The position numbers and the translations under genes were made by a program. Under the pieces are notes generated by a model, which was given only the letters and a program-made list of their open reading frames with translations, ran no database searches and was not told the DNA's origin. DNA of 64,000 nt from Liolophura sinensis (taxonomy: Eukaryota > Mollusca > Polyplacophora > Chitonida > Chitonidae): NCBI RefSeq assembly GCF_032854445.1, contig NC_088295.1, positions 38,658,510 to 38,722,509 on the forward strand, in the 5' to 3' direction. The first letter of the stretch is position 1; each line of letters starts with the position of its first letter. Below are positions 12,081 to 25,100 of this stretch, piece by piece.

Positions 12081-12423
12081 TTAAAGAATCATCTATACAT
12101 AAACAAATATTTAAGACGTGAAGTCGACAATATACATACATGTAAAATTTTATTATACTTTACCAGCCGCGTCAATGTTTACTTAACGATTTTCACTGGG
12201 TAGCTATGTAACAATTAAATCTGGTCGTTACATCTTTTATATTGACATCAGCTTTTTAGAGGAATCTGTCGTTTCCTTTATACTAATGTCTTTCATAGAG
12301 GGCATGATGTTCTTCACAACAAATACATGCTTGTGAAGCATGAAGGTACTGGAGATTTTGTTTTCATTGCTTTTGAGAGGATGAGACTTCATGGGACAGA
12401 CAGTGCCTCTGAAAGATATTGAA

Positions 12424-12665
12424 GAGCGGCCTGGCGGTTAGCGTGATAGCGCAGCACAATGACCAGAGCCTCTCAAGAACGCGATCGTTTTGAGTTCATT
12501 TCTAGCAGATGCTTGCTTCCTGTCCATTATACATGCGAAGGTCTTTCAGCAACCTGACTACGTTTGTGGGTTTCCCCGAGAGCTCCACGGTTTTCTCTCA
12601 CCATAATGTTAGGCTACATGGTATAAGTGGAATATTTTTGAGTATCAACAATCAAATAAATAAAT
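12424..12665 (+). mobile_element. SINE, family 1, old diverged copy
   Basis: Recognisable from 'ggcggttagcgtgatagcgc' through 'ggtctttcagcaacctg' and 'ctcaccataatg' to 'caatcaaataaataaat'. Many substitutions indicate age. Confidence 0.75.
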
Positions 12666-14954
12666 CAACGGGCTCTGAGCCTCGAGCGACACTGCTACAT
12701 TTCTGCAACATCTAACAACAGGTTTACCCCTTCTATCGAAGCATTCTCCAGGAGTTCTATGTTTTCAGGCATGGCCATCATGTATTAAAACAAGATGTTA
12801 CCCAATCTGTATTCATATTCATATTTCATGAAGACAAGGTTCACGTCGTGATCGTGTCTTGGGTGTCTTGGCTATGTTGGGGTACATCGTTATTATAGCG
12901 TCATTCAACTTGCAAATATATCGTAGTACTTCTCGATAAATCGTAGTATAACGTCATTGACACCTTGTGCTGACATCAATAATATAGCGCCATGCATCTT
13001 GCTATGCATCGTTCTAATTTTCGATAAATCGTAGTACAACGTACTTGACACGTTGTACTGTTTTCTGGTGGCACATCATTCTAACATCTGCATGGCCTGT
13101 CGTGGTGTGATCTCCATACATCATGACACATCTTTGCTCTAATCGTAACTTGTGTATTTCATATGTCTTCTTCCGTACCACGGCCAGTGTCTCTGAGAAC
13201 ACGATATACCACGATCTTCAAGCCGTGTTGGAACAGTTTCCTTGTGGTGCTAAAGACTTTAATAAAATAGGATTGAGAATTTGAGTATTTTTGTACTTTA
13301 TTTGATAACGCTTAACGCCATACTCAAGAACTTTTCACTTACACGATGACGGTTATTTTTTGGATGGAGCAAACCTGAGAGTCTGGAGTAAACCACCGAC
13401 CTTTGGCAAGCTACTGAGAAAGTTTCTAACATGTGCACACCATATGAATGGGTGACAAGTCGCCTTCAACGCACCTTATACTGCGCTTTTTGTCGCTAAG
13501 GGTGAATTTATGGACTTCGACTTTCCTTGATCATTATTTTTTCCATGATCATCATTATTAAATGATGTTTCCTTGGGAGAATTTAGTAGCTATGTTTACC
13601 ATGAGATAATAAAGAGTGTAACTTAAATCCTGAAAGAGATTCTAATGACGATGAATTATAACAAAGACAGTTTTCCGATAATGTAGACCGTGGGCAGGGT
13701 AATTCCGTGCAGAGATCATAAACTATTAAAATAGAAACAATTAAAGAATAAACACGCATTCACAGAAGCCTTCAACCTTGAGGGAGGGAAGTGCAATCAA
13801 AGGGAATAAACACAGCAGTAGATAAATAGACACAATAGACATAATAGATAAAGACTGTGTATACCAATTAGGTTAATTGTCAATTAGCTGAACAAAAATG
13901 CCATATACAAAGTAACCATCAACATATTGTCAATATAGACAACACAGAGAATACAACAGAGTATACCATCATTCCAAAGGGTGTGGTTCTTGACGTTGCG
14001 TGAATAATATACATAAATGAGTGTAGTGTTTACGGCCAACAATAAGTCATTTAGCCTCTTTTATTCCCAGGAGAGTTTGACCAACGGCATTGGTAATTGT
14101 ACTTGACTCTATTTGATCACACTCGATCCACATCACCGTTGATAACAGGTTAACAAGTGCACGCATTCCCCCGCTTCCACCTCTCACGACAAACCCGAAA
14201 AGAACTATACAGTGTTAGTGTGAGTCAAATTCTTGAGATTAGCGCAGATAAATAAAATTATAGATAAATAAAATTAAAACTGTGAAAGTTTATGTCTAAG
14301 AACGGTGATCTGCATGAAGCCTCACATTTATTCACGATTATTTTAAAACAATACGCATGATAAAACTGTGGTGATTTTCATGCAGTATTGAAAACTGTTC
14401 ATCTCAGAGCAACATTCTGACATGACTGGATGAGTACCAGTACACTATGAGGTCTTCCACAAGTAGAGATTAAGGTGACACCATTAAAAAAGGTTTGTTT
14501 CAAATTTATTCTTAATCAGATTAATCAGATAAGATTAATATAAAAGACAGCAGCATATAATGTAAAATCAGAGCGGAGACTATAGTGTGACACTTAACAG
14601 GTGAAATATGGGCTCTTGTCAATTTACCTCATTTATGTTTTTTTAATTGTTTATGTAAATGCTTAAATAGAAGGGTCTTACAAGACCCAGTTGCTTACAA
14701 CACTTTCATTTAACTCAAATCTTTAGGGATATTTCCGTTGTACGGGTTCCATTTCCACTCACTTTACTTTTGCTTTATACCTTCTACTGTAAAACACTGC
14801 TTGAGTACTTCCAAATTTTCATTTTGCAAATATTGCTATTCGTAAGTGTAGTCTTCTCCCAAGGGGCGTGTGGCCTTTCACCTCGAAATATATCCTGCGG
14901 GTTTCGGCATCTTGTGATTAATGTTGTTGTGTACATGTACCACATATGCCTCAT
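12666..14954. other. Intergenic; SINE fragment and weak repeats only
   Basis: A minus-strand family-1 SINE fragment is at about 13290-13400. Segments with 'cgataaatcgtagta' recur near 12930 and 13020. A dispersed repeat copy is at 14560-14700. No gene supported. Confidence 0.5.
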
Positions 14955-15260
14955 AGGCATAATAGTTGGAGCGTCCGCCTCGAAATAGGGAGACTCCCAC
15001 AGCAAACCTATTTTAACACTTTAAAAGTGTTGGCGCTCAGCACTGACGTTAGAGCAAGGAAATATGACTGGTTGGCCCGGTGCCAGTATAATGTGGCTGG
15101 GTGGGCGGCATGTCTGGTGTTTTCAACATGATACTTCAGTGGCGGCAGCACTTTGGCGGCATGGACTAGCCCTGCCACAAAAGTCGTTCACATATTGTGA
15201 CTTTTTGTCACCTAATCACACCTCGCCGCCATATGATCGAAAAATTCAACGTTAACCCTC
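14955..15260 (+). mobile_element. SINE-like element, family 2
   Basis: A tRNA-like head (gttggagcgtccgcctcgaa) is followed by the same body as the 4285-4555 copy. It lies just past the 3' end of the lectin-domain gene, on the opposite strand. Confidence 0.75.
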
Positions 15261-15308
15261 AAGTATATATACTTACATGTACCACATATTATGTTTCCAT
15301 GTGTGATT

Positions 15309-15314
15309 TTTATT
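15309..15314 (-). terminator. Candidate polyadenylation signal of the lectin-domain gene
   Basis: AATAAA on the minus strand, about 170 bases after the stop codon at 15484-15486. It is the first canonical hexamer seen after the stop. Confidence 0.5.
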
Positions 15315-15483
15315 TTGTGCACCGTTTTGAGCGTTGTTTTGTAAATTGATCTAGCGATGTTTAATGTGGAACGTCCGTTATACTTGACGATTGACATAGC
15401 AATATATGTTATGATGCCTAGATTACGAATTGCCAGCAGAGAGTGGTATATACATTCTTTCCGTTCGTCCAGTATGCTTATAG

Positions 15484-16142
15484 CTATTTGGAATGCAGCA
15501 GTTCCTTTAGGTTGTTCTTGAACATTTTTAAGTCGCTAACTAGCCTGCCGAGGTCCAGAAGCACAATACCTCCGAAGACTATGGTCAGGAAGACCAGTCC
15601 CGTACACCCCACGGCTGTGGCCGATATGCGGGAATCCGATGCACTTGTCAGTGTCCGCACATGGGCAGATGTAGTCCTGGTGTTAAGGGACAGCCTGGCT
15701 AGAATGGATTCTGTAAACGCCCCCTTCTCCTCAGGAGTCATGTCTGGCTTTAAACAATGGCAACAGGTGCTGGGCGAATCACTTAACGGAGCGTTTACTG
15801 AAGATGGGAGCGTTGAGTTGGGCCACATCTCTATAGAGTTTTGTGCAGAGGTGGAACCTGTCATCGAGTTTCCAGATGATTCGGTGGTGGCGCCTGTCGC
15901 CGAATTCGCAGACCGTCCTGTGGTGGCGCCTGTCGCCGAATTCGTAGACAGCCCTGTTGTGGCGCCTGTCGCCGAATTCGCAGACCGTCCTGTGGTGGCG
16001 CCTGTCGCCGAATTCGTAGACAGTCCTGTTGTGGCGCCTGTCGCCGAAGCTGGATTGGATTGTGTTGATCTAAAAACAGCACTAGTAATAGCTTGTCGTA
16101 AGGCATCTGTTGTCGTGGTTCCAATAGGCAATCTTGATGTCC
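15484..16142 (-). CDS. Lectin-gene last exon: mucin repeats, juxtamembrane block, membrane helix, stop
   Basis: Acceptor TGCTTTAG, entering in phase 1, with 218 codons and TAG. The first part is Thr/Ser/Ala/Gly-rich with five near-identical 12-residue units (NSATGATTG followed by LST or RSA). Then come CCHCLKPDMTPEEK, SLNTRTTSAHVRTL, SASDSR, a helix rich in V/L/I/G, and a short Lys/Leu-rich tail. The complementary strand is also open over most of this exon because of the repeat, but lacks splice or domain support. Confidence 0.85.
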
Positions 16143-19100
16143 CTAAAGCAAAAGATAAGTTTATGTTCCAAATGATATAATTTAAGACTAGCTCCCATCA
16201 TTCGTATGTCATTCGTTAATAATAAGTCAGAACCAGGTGACCTATGGTGATAACGTGAATATACATTAAAAATATGAAATCATTAAGATGAATGTTTCAA
16301 TATTTAAGGTCACGGACAATCTGTACCACTTTACACTTAAAACGCGATGATGTCAATAACGTTACCCGAGATTGCTGTCGATTCCAGAGTTGATGACGAC
16401 GTTGATGAGGATGTCGATGTTGAGGTTGAGATTGATGTTGGCGACATTGTTGCCGTTGTTGATGCGGGTACAGTGCTTAGTGCGGAGGTTGTGGTCGGAG
16501 GTTCGGTTCGGGCCCTGGTGACAACGGTTGTTTCTGCCCGTTCACCTGAAACAGTTGACATAGCAGATTAAAAGAGTTAATTATGCCACAAATATTAAGG
16601 AGCTCAATAGTCACCAGATGTGTGCCAGATGTTCTTCTCATTGAACAGCCATAATTCGTGATGAACAAAGGCCATCACAGCGATCAAAGTTGTCATTTGG
16701 GATGACCTATGACGGTCGCTATGGACATGGTGATCAATAAGGGAGGTTCGAGGTCAATCTCTTTTACTCCTGGGGGTGAAAAAGTTCAGATTTACCATGT
16801 CACCTGTCAAAATGTTAGACAACTATTTTTGATTACATTATATCGTGAGCATCTGAAAAGCACGATAGAGTATCTGAGCGTTAGAGTACAGAAGGAATGT
16901 CATTTGTACCCCGGGAACCAGGTGTACGTATATGTATGCTCGAGGTTTTATATCGTACTTAGCAATTTTCTGTCCTATGACAGGTCAAACATCACTAGAT
17001 CAATTTACAAAACAACGTTCAAAATGAAGCCCAAAACAAAAATCATACGTGTAAACACAATATACTTAACGTTTAACATCACATTCAATTTGGTGTGTGT
17101 ACATATATTATGTCTTCTTGTGGCATGGCGAGCCCATACCACCAAAGTGCTAACGCCACTGAAGTATCATGCTAAAGACACGACACCCCAACCAGTCATA
17201 TTATATTGACACCGACAAAGTATGACCCGAACTGGGTCTGATCCCAGGCCTCCCGACTGAAGGACACTCTAATCATTAGGCCAGCCAAGGCACATGATAG
17301 AGTACGACATTTTTTTATCTTAAGCAACGAAGAAAATCCATTTTTTAATTTTAGCTATTTTTAAAAGTAAAGACAAAGCGAAGAAAATGTTTGTATCTGT
17401 TCTTCTGTACTACCCTGAGATAAGTTGTGTACCGGTACTTTGCATGATTTTTGCACGAGACTCATCTTTCTTCCAACTACGGTCAAAAGTGCTTTACACC
17501 TATATATTGATCTGTAGAGATACAAATCTCCATTGCAAATGACATTGGAAAACCTGTTGTTCAACGCCTTCCAATTTCCGCTTAAAGTCATTTTACCGCC
17601 GCGTCCCCTTGGTCCAAAGAAAAGAGCTTACAATACCTATAAATGCCTTCATTGTGTTACACCACAACTGAAAGCTCATTTCACGATGCTTACGAACACC
17701 CGAAGTAGAAGTTAAATGAATAATAACTAATACATTAAGTCAGACTTGTGACCCATATGTTTTGAAAATAATGTTTGATGTAGGTGATTTGGGGGATGTG
17801 TGTCAACTGGTGTTTGTCCTGGAAGGTTATGTTCTAGACGGCAAACTTCGCTCTATACTTGGTCGATGTTCATGAATATACAATGCTTGGAAGGCGGCTG
17901 TTCGCTGTGGTCTCTCAGCCTCAAACTGTCATGCATCAAAGGAAGAAGAGTTTGAACAGGGTGATTTAAAATACAACAAATACGCTCCTACATGCCTTTG
18001 TACCTATTTTTTTGGATTGATTGATTGACTGGCGTTTTAACGCCGAGCTCAAGATTTTGTTTTTGCCAGTTTAAACACAAAACAAAATATTAGAACATTC
18101 TTGTTACGCTGCTAACAAGAACTAAACTGGTCCATGAATGAAAACTGCTGAAAAATACACTGGCGCACATGCGGCATTTACATTTTTTAACCTATGTGAC
18201 TTTTTCTTTGGTTTCCATTTGGGTGAAAACAGTTTTCACCTGGATGGAAACAGTTCTCACCTTGGTGGAAACTTTTGTGATATAAGAAGCCTTTTCTCGC
18301 GCCTACGAACAAAACATTTAAGATGGAGGAGAACGGCATTTTAACCCCATTTATACATAATAATTAGGAAGCATTATCTAAACGGCCGAAACACATGAGT
18401 TTGAAAATATGTTGTAACAAGACTGACTCGATCAACGCTTTTCTTCCACGAGTGTTTGACTCTTTTGAACCAGAACAAGGCCCTTGGTATGTCGTGAGTA
18501 TCCACCTGAGCGAAAACATTTCTCACCTGGGTGAAAACGTTTCCATCCCGGTGAGAAGCTTTCCAACCCGGTCAGAAATGTTTTCCACCAGATGACAACC
18601 TTTTCACGCAGGTGCGAACCTTTCCACCTAGGCGAGAACCTTCTCACTATACGTGAGAGCCTTTTCAACTAAATGGAAAGCAAAGCAGAAATTACAAAAC
18701 TTGTGGGTAAAATTTTGATGTTAAATTTAGCTGAACACGGTAAACCCAAATATAAGAGGCATTTAGTAGAATATTGATTACCTGCAGTTGAAAATGTCAC
18801 ATTCTCGCAGGCTGTCAGGGCAGGTAATCTCCCACTGTTAGCCCCGTGATTGATATTGTAGTTTCCGTTTATACCTGTAATCAAACGTTACCAGAAACCC
18901 GTTTTTAAGTTTCTAAAGCTGTAAAGGCATCTACTGTACTACCAGCTTAGAGTACAGAGAATTTCCATTACTTTGGTTCTATTAACGAATAATGTGAAAA
19001 AAACAATAATCCAATGATTTTAGATCGATTTATAGATTTATTGATTGATTTTGGGTTTAAGGTGGTTCGGCGATGACTGTCCTAGCGATTGAAAGGCAAG

Positions 19101-22100
19101 TATCCGGACCACTCACCGCTTTTGATTCAATGATCCATCTGTTCAGTTGTTTTGCAGGGTGCATCCGCATCTATGGCAATTCAGGAATTTACTTATTTCA
19201 TTAGTAATTTGCGATATACTTTAGCCTCACCGCACGTAGATGAGTGTGCATAAATTTACCACCTATACGTCACAAAGCCGTTAAGTAACTCACAAAATCA
19301 CCACATGTCACTTAATGTCTCACCCGACAAAGCCGTCAGGAAACCGACAAACCACCTATACCTCGGCTAAGGCCTCAGTCGGCAAAGCCGTCAAGTAACT
19401 GGCAAACCACCTACACGTTACCTAATGTCTCACTAGGCAAAGCCGTCAGGAAATTGACAAACCACCTATAAGTCAGCTAAGGTCTCAGTCGACAAGGTCT
19501 TCAAGTAACTGACAAACCACCTATACGTCACCTAAGGTCATAGTTGACTAAGCCGTCAAGTAAGTGACAAACCACCTACACGTCACCTAATGTCTCGTTC
19601 GACAAAGCCGTCAAATAACTGACAAACCACTTACACATCACCTAAGGTTTCATTCGACAAAGCCGTCAGGAAACTGACAAACCTATACGTCACCTAAAGT
19701 CACAGTCGACAAAACCGTCAAGTAACTGACAAACCACCTATACGCCATCCAAGGTCTCAACCGACAAAGCCTTCATGTAACTGACAGATCACCCATGCTT
19801 CAGCTAAGGTCTCACCCGACAAAGCCTTCATGTAACTGACAAACCACCTTTACGTCACCTAAGGTCATAGTTGACTAAGCCGTCAAGTAAGTGACAATCC
19901 ACCTAAACGTCACACAATGTCTCATTGGGAAAAGCCGTCAAATAACCAACAAACCACCTACACGTCACCTAAGGTCATAGTTGACTAAGCCGTTGAGTAA
20001 CTGACAAACCACCTACACGTCACATAATGTCTCATTCGACAAAGCCGTTAAATAACCAACAAACCACCTACACGTCACCTAAGGTCTCACTCGACAAAGC
20101 CGTCAGCAAACTGACAAACCACCTTTACGTCACCTAAAGTCACAGTCGACAAAGACATCAGGTAACTGACAAACCACCTATGGTCTCTTTCGATAAAACC
20201 ATCAATAACTGACAAAACACCTATAATTCACCTAAGGTCAGTCGACAAAGCCGTGAGGAAAACTGACAAACCGCCACCTAAGGTTTTATTTATTTATTTA
20301 TTTGATTGGTGTTTTACGCCGTACTCAAGAATATTTCACTTATACGACGGCGGCCAGCATTATGGTGGAAGGAAACCGGACAGAGCCCTGGGGGAACCCA
20401 CGACCATCCGCAGTTTGCTGACAGATCTTCCCACGGACGGCCGGAGAGGAAGCCAGCATGAGCCGGACTTGAAATCACAGCGACCGCATTGCTGAGAGAC
20501 TCCTGGGTCATTACGCTGCGCTAGCGCGCTAACCGACTGAGCCCCGGAGGCCCCGCCACCTAAGGTCACAAACGACATAGCCGTCAAGTAACTGACAAAC
20601 CACCTACACGTCACCTAAAGCCTCACAAGACAAGGCCGTCAGATAACAGGCATTTTCAAAGACACTAATAATAACCATGCAGTATTGTATTCCATTTAAA
20701 ATATTCTAAATCCAATCGCCATGTGAACAGGACAGATTAACACGTGGAGAGTTGGTTAATGTTCATTTCTGCAAAACTGCAAATTCACCGTACCTGTGTA
20801 ACATTCACGGGTGTAACCAGTGCTTGTTCCAGTTTCTGGTGGTGCCCCGTAGGGTTTAGAAGCGTACAGATAGCACGTCGTCGTTGTGGCGCTGTACACG
20901 ATGTACTCGCATTTGGTGACGTCATTACATTTGGTCTGACATTCACTTAACGTTGATGTACTGGAGTCAAGGGCTGACGGGGGATCGCCATTGTCTGCGT
21001 TAGACACATCTACGGAGAAGGTGCAAGGACCTGTGTTTACCATAGAGGAGAAAGAATTAATTATACCTTTTATGACAATGCTACTGTGCATGCACACAGT
21101 ATGTGCTAATATGGACAAAACTTGCCTATCAGTACATGTAAAAAGGGATATTCACTTGTATACTGTAATTTTTACAGTAAAATGGTTCTCTTTTTTTTTA
21201 CAGATCCCCACGGATGAAGGGCCACAGACTGAAAGCTAGCAAAATTGGTGGCGTAAATCAGCTCTTCAGTCATGGATGCTTGGTCTATCATTCAATAAAA
21301 ACGTCTGTTTTCAATAAAGCTATGTCTAGCACCTCTGGTGAATGTTTAATAACTCACCATAGCTTCTACATACTGCTAATATTTATGCCCCACGCGAGGT
21401 ATACCCTCTCCAACTGATACAAGTCATATTGTTACAAAGCCCAGTTTTAGATGGGACTAGATCTACCCAGTATGTGCTGCTTACACCCTATAGCTCTTCA
21501 TCCATCATCACATATATAATAGAAGAGTTATACACTACTGTATCTGCACGTTGTATCACCTCTATGGCCCCGGGGCTTCTTGATTTTAACATGCGTCGCC
21601 ATGGTAATTACAATCAACTAATCCAATGTTCGCTTTGTGCAAGCGAACCCTCTTGATGTTAGAATATATATATATTTTGTCCCGTAATCACATTTACTTA
21701 ATAACTTAATAATTTAAAACATATATACACTGGACCATGTAAAGGCTAAATGTACACAGACGAAAGTAACATTCCACGAAACCAAGTTGTTTCCCTTTGT
21801 TGAGAAAACCTAGTGTAAAATCTTCGAAGCAGAGAAAGGTTAACACTAGAAATAAAATCTCGTTCTCAAAACAAGTAGTCAACGACAACTTAAGTTTCGT
21901 CTTTTACCTGGGTCAAAATACATACTCATTTTAGGGCATGCTCTGTCCTCTACACTTGCCTAAAGCATCACTGCCCTCTACACTCGCCTATAGCATCACT
22001 GCCGCCACAAGAGAAGTTTGGTCTTTTGATATCGGGCTTGTTTAGAGACGCTTGTCCCCCGATTGACATACTGGGTCAAGCACACTTTCCCGCCTTTGCT

Positions 22101-25100
22101 TCCGAGGTAGCTTATTTTCTTATTGGCTGTTGACAACACACTCTCAGTTCATATCATGATAGCCTCATTATCGCAAACATGTCAGCTATTAATGGATTAA
22201 GGCTATCCAGGAATCATGTGCATTCTTCAGTTAAAGAGAACACATGCATGAATTATCAACAGATAGAAAAGATGAGATTGACATTTTGTTTTTTCTGACA
22301 TTGCTTCCCGTCTCATCACCCTCACCCCTGACATTGGCGTTGTTCAAGATTTCTATCCAACATTTTCTGGTGGGGGCAGTGATATAAAGCGAGCGTAGAA
22401 AGTGGCGCATGCAATGTAAGGGTTATAGTCTAACCAACCGGTGTTTTTCTCACAGACGAATGGCGCGTATTCTTCACAAGATACGGAGTACCACCTAGTG
22501 TCATGCTTCTTAACTTGTCCACAATGATTGGTGAGGTTAGGCCCGCTTGCGAACCACTGATGAAAATCCAGGGTGTTAGGGGTGGAGCAGTCCATCCAAA
22601 CATACCCGGGCCCCTTGTTGTAAAGCCCTATCCAGTATCGGTCAACCCTGTAAAAGGAAAACGGGCAGCAATAAACGGGCAGCAATAAACGGGCAGCAAT
22701 AAAGGAAAAAGGAGATGCTACATATTGTATATCAAGAGGTCTACAGCATAGAGAGTAAAACCAAAACAGGGACGACGGTGCAGCAGTTCACACATAACCT
22801 CTGAAATAAGGACTTTTGTCAGGATTTTATTCCGTTGATTAAATGCTTAAACAGGAGCAAATTACACCCCTCCTAGAACTATGGCTTAAGCAGAATTAGG
22901 TAAGAGAAAATAAAAAATACAGTGATGTTAATTGTAATTAATTTGACGTCACAGGTCTAGAATTGCTCAAAATGCTGTATTGCCATCACATTTAACATGC
23001 AAAAGCATTAAAACAATGCAAAGGGACCAGACCTCGGGGATGCTTAGTCCACCAGCAGAACCCTGGTCGGCGCAGCAATACAGTATACTCAAGGATCTAA
23101 CGCATAGAGTAAAACCAAAGCAAGCGATATTTGGCGAGGTTTAGCCCTACTGACATTATCCAACATAACGTCCACACTGCTGAAACAAAGGCCAACACCT
23201 AAAAACATAGTTGAACTATGTTTTGACGAAGTTTTAATATAATAGAGGGAAATCCACGTTTCCCTACATTTATGCATTTTGTCACAATAGTAACCTTGGC
23301 AACAGGAATGAGTAGTTAGCCGGAACAAAAAGTTTTCAGAAAAAATGTTGATATATTTTTACTTCATAGTTGGAAAACAACAGTGCAGATATTTATAGTG
23401 CACGATATCAATAACAAATGTGGCAGTATTAACCAATCTTTGCCCCAACACTCTTCAGTTTGGTGGCATATCTTGGGCCAAACTGCAAGTAACCTATATG
23501 TAACCTATAATGGATACTGTCAATAGCGAACTGAGATTTTTGATGCAAGCTAATAGGGCGGCGGTGGTGAACAACGCAACATAATAGGGAGCAACTTTGC
23601 CACCTGCCTTCTGACCAAATATGACCTAAACGATACCAAAGATGTACACAATGCCCCGACATAGAAATGGACAAGCAATCCATATAAAACTGACCAGGGA
23701 ACGAGAGTACCTGTATATTGAATAAAAACAATGCATGAAGAGAACTGAAATACTCACGAAAACGAAAACTGATTTTTCAGTTCTTCCAAAGCGTCGTAGT
23801 CTCGCTGTGACACGATAGTGGCCAGACTGGCGCCATTTGCCTTGCATGTATCGGCTGCTGCGTTCCAATGTGCCGAGGCCGTGTTGAAAATATATTGCTT
23901 CCCATCACGTGTGAGACTAGCATCTGCTGAAAAGAGAGCATTGCTATGTCAGGATGAAGCATGCCAATACTACTCAACGAATGGTTTATGTAGTTTTACT
24001 GAACATACATGAACAGCATGCCTTGAGCTTACAATATGTTGTATTGTACGAGCCAAGCTGTTGATCCCCAAGTAAATCTAGTCAACGTTTTTATTTTACA
24101 ACATAAAGGCAACAATAACAACCGAATCAGCACTGGTTGGATTTATCGCTCACTAAAGATGGGAATTTATTGTGTCCACACTACGGCATAACTGCAATAA
24201 GATCTTAATGGCTTTCATGTAAAACGGTTTTTTTTATATTCCCTCATTAAATCGAGGGCCAGCGATTGTATCTCAGGCCATACGATAATCAGCCAATAAA
24301 TAGTTCGCCAAATCAACCTGCCCATTGATCATTCGGGGAAGGTCTAAATATGGTAACAGCAATAGTTAAAAACCACTTCTCCTTTTTCATCCTTCAAAGA
24401 ATTTTTTCTCCCTATAAAAATTATAAAAAATAAGATTAAAACAAATTTCTTTTTTCCACTTTCAAAATATATTTTTTCTTATTTACTCTGAAAATGATAA
24501 GTAGTAAAGTTCTTTTTATATACATTTTATTTATGGCTGATATTCGTGGGTTTCCGACTGGCTTTGCTCTGTTTCCTCCCACCATAATGCTGGCCGCCCT
24601 TGTATAAGTGAATATTCTTGAGTATGGCGTAAAACACCAATCAAATAAATAAACAAATAAATTATTTATGACGGCTATTTTGAAAGAAATATGAGTACTA
24701 ACTTAATGATTTCGCGATAAGCAACGTAAATCAGGAATAAAATCAATAAAATATATTCTCTAACATGTGTGTTTGACATTTACCGTGTCGAACAATAGAA
24801 TACTCTACATTTTCGAAGATCACAATTTTTTGCATTCCGTTATTTGTTTATTTGGTATTAAACGCATTAGGCCTACTCCAGAAGTCCTGAGTGATGTCAC
24901 ATAGGCATGCAAGATAACGGTTGGAGAAAAACGTAGTGTCGCTATAGTAAATCACTACCTTCCCACGGGAAGGAATGTATAAAATTCTGAGCAAACATTG
25001 CCCAGTAAAATATCTCGTTCAGAAAGCATGAAACAAAAGCTGGGCTACAATTTAGGAAGCTTGTAACGCTATGACTAGTATTAGGCTGGTACCTCTATTC

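Noticed and set aside
15443..16180. 245-codon plus-strand ORF with VVAPVAEF repeats
   Set aside because: Antisense shadow of the lectin-gene last exon. The 36-bp unit keeps both strands open, but only the minus strand has a signal-to-membrane layout, splice sites in phase and a membrane helix.
16347..16571. Asp/Val-rich plus-strand ORF
   Set aside because: Antisense of the Ser/Thr-rich stalk exon; Ser/Thr codons read as Asp/Glu/Val on the other strand.
20253..20614. ORFs of 65-84 codons near 20.4 kb
   Set aside because: All lie in the full-length SINE; similar ORFs recur in other copies (11.9, 26.7, 41.8, 42.8 kb).
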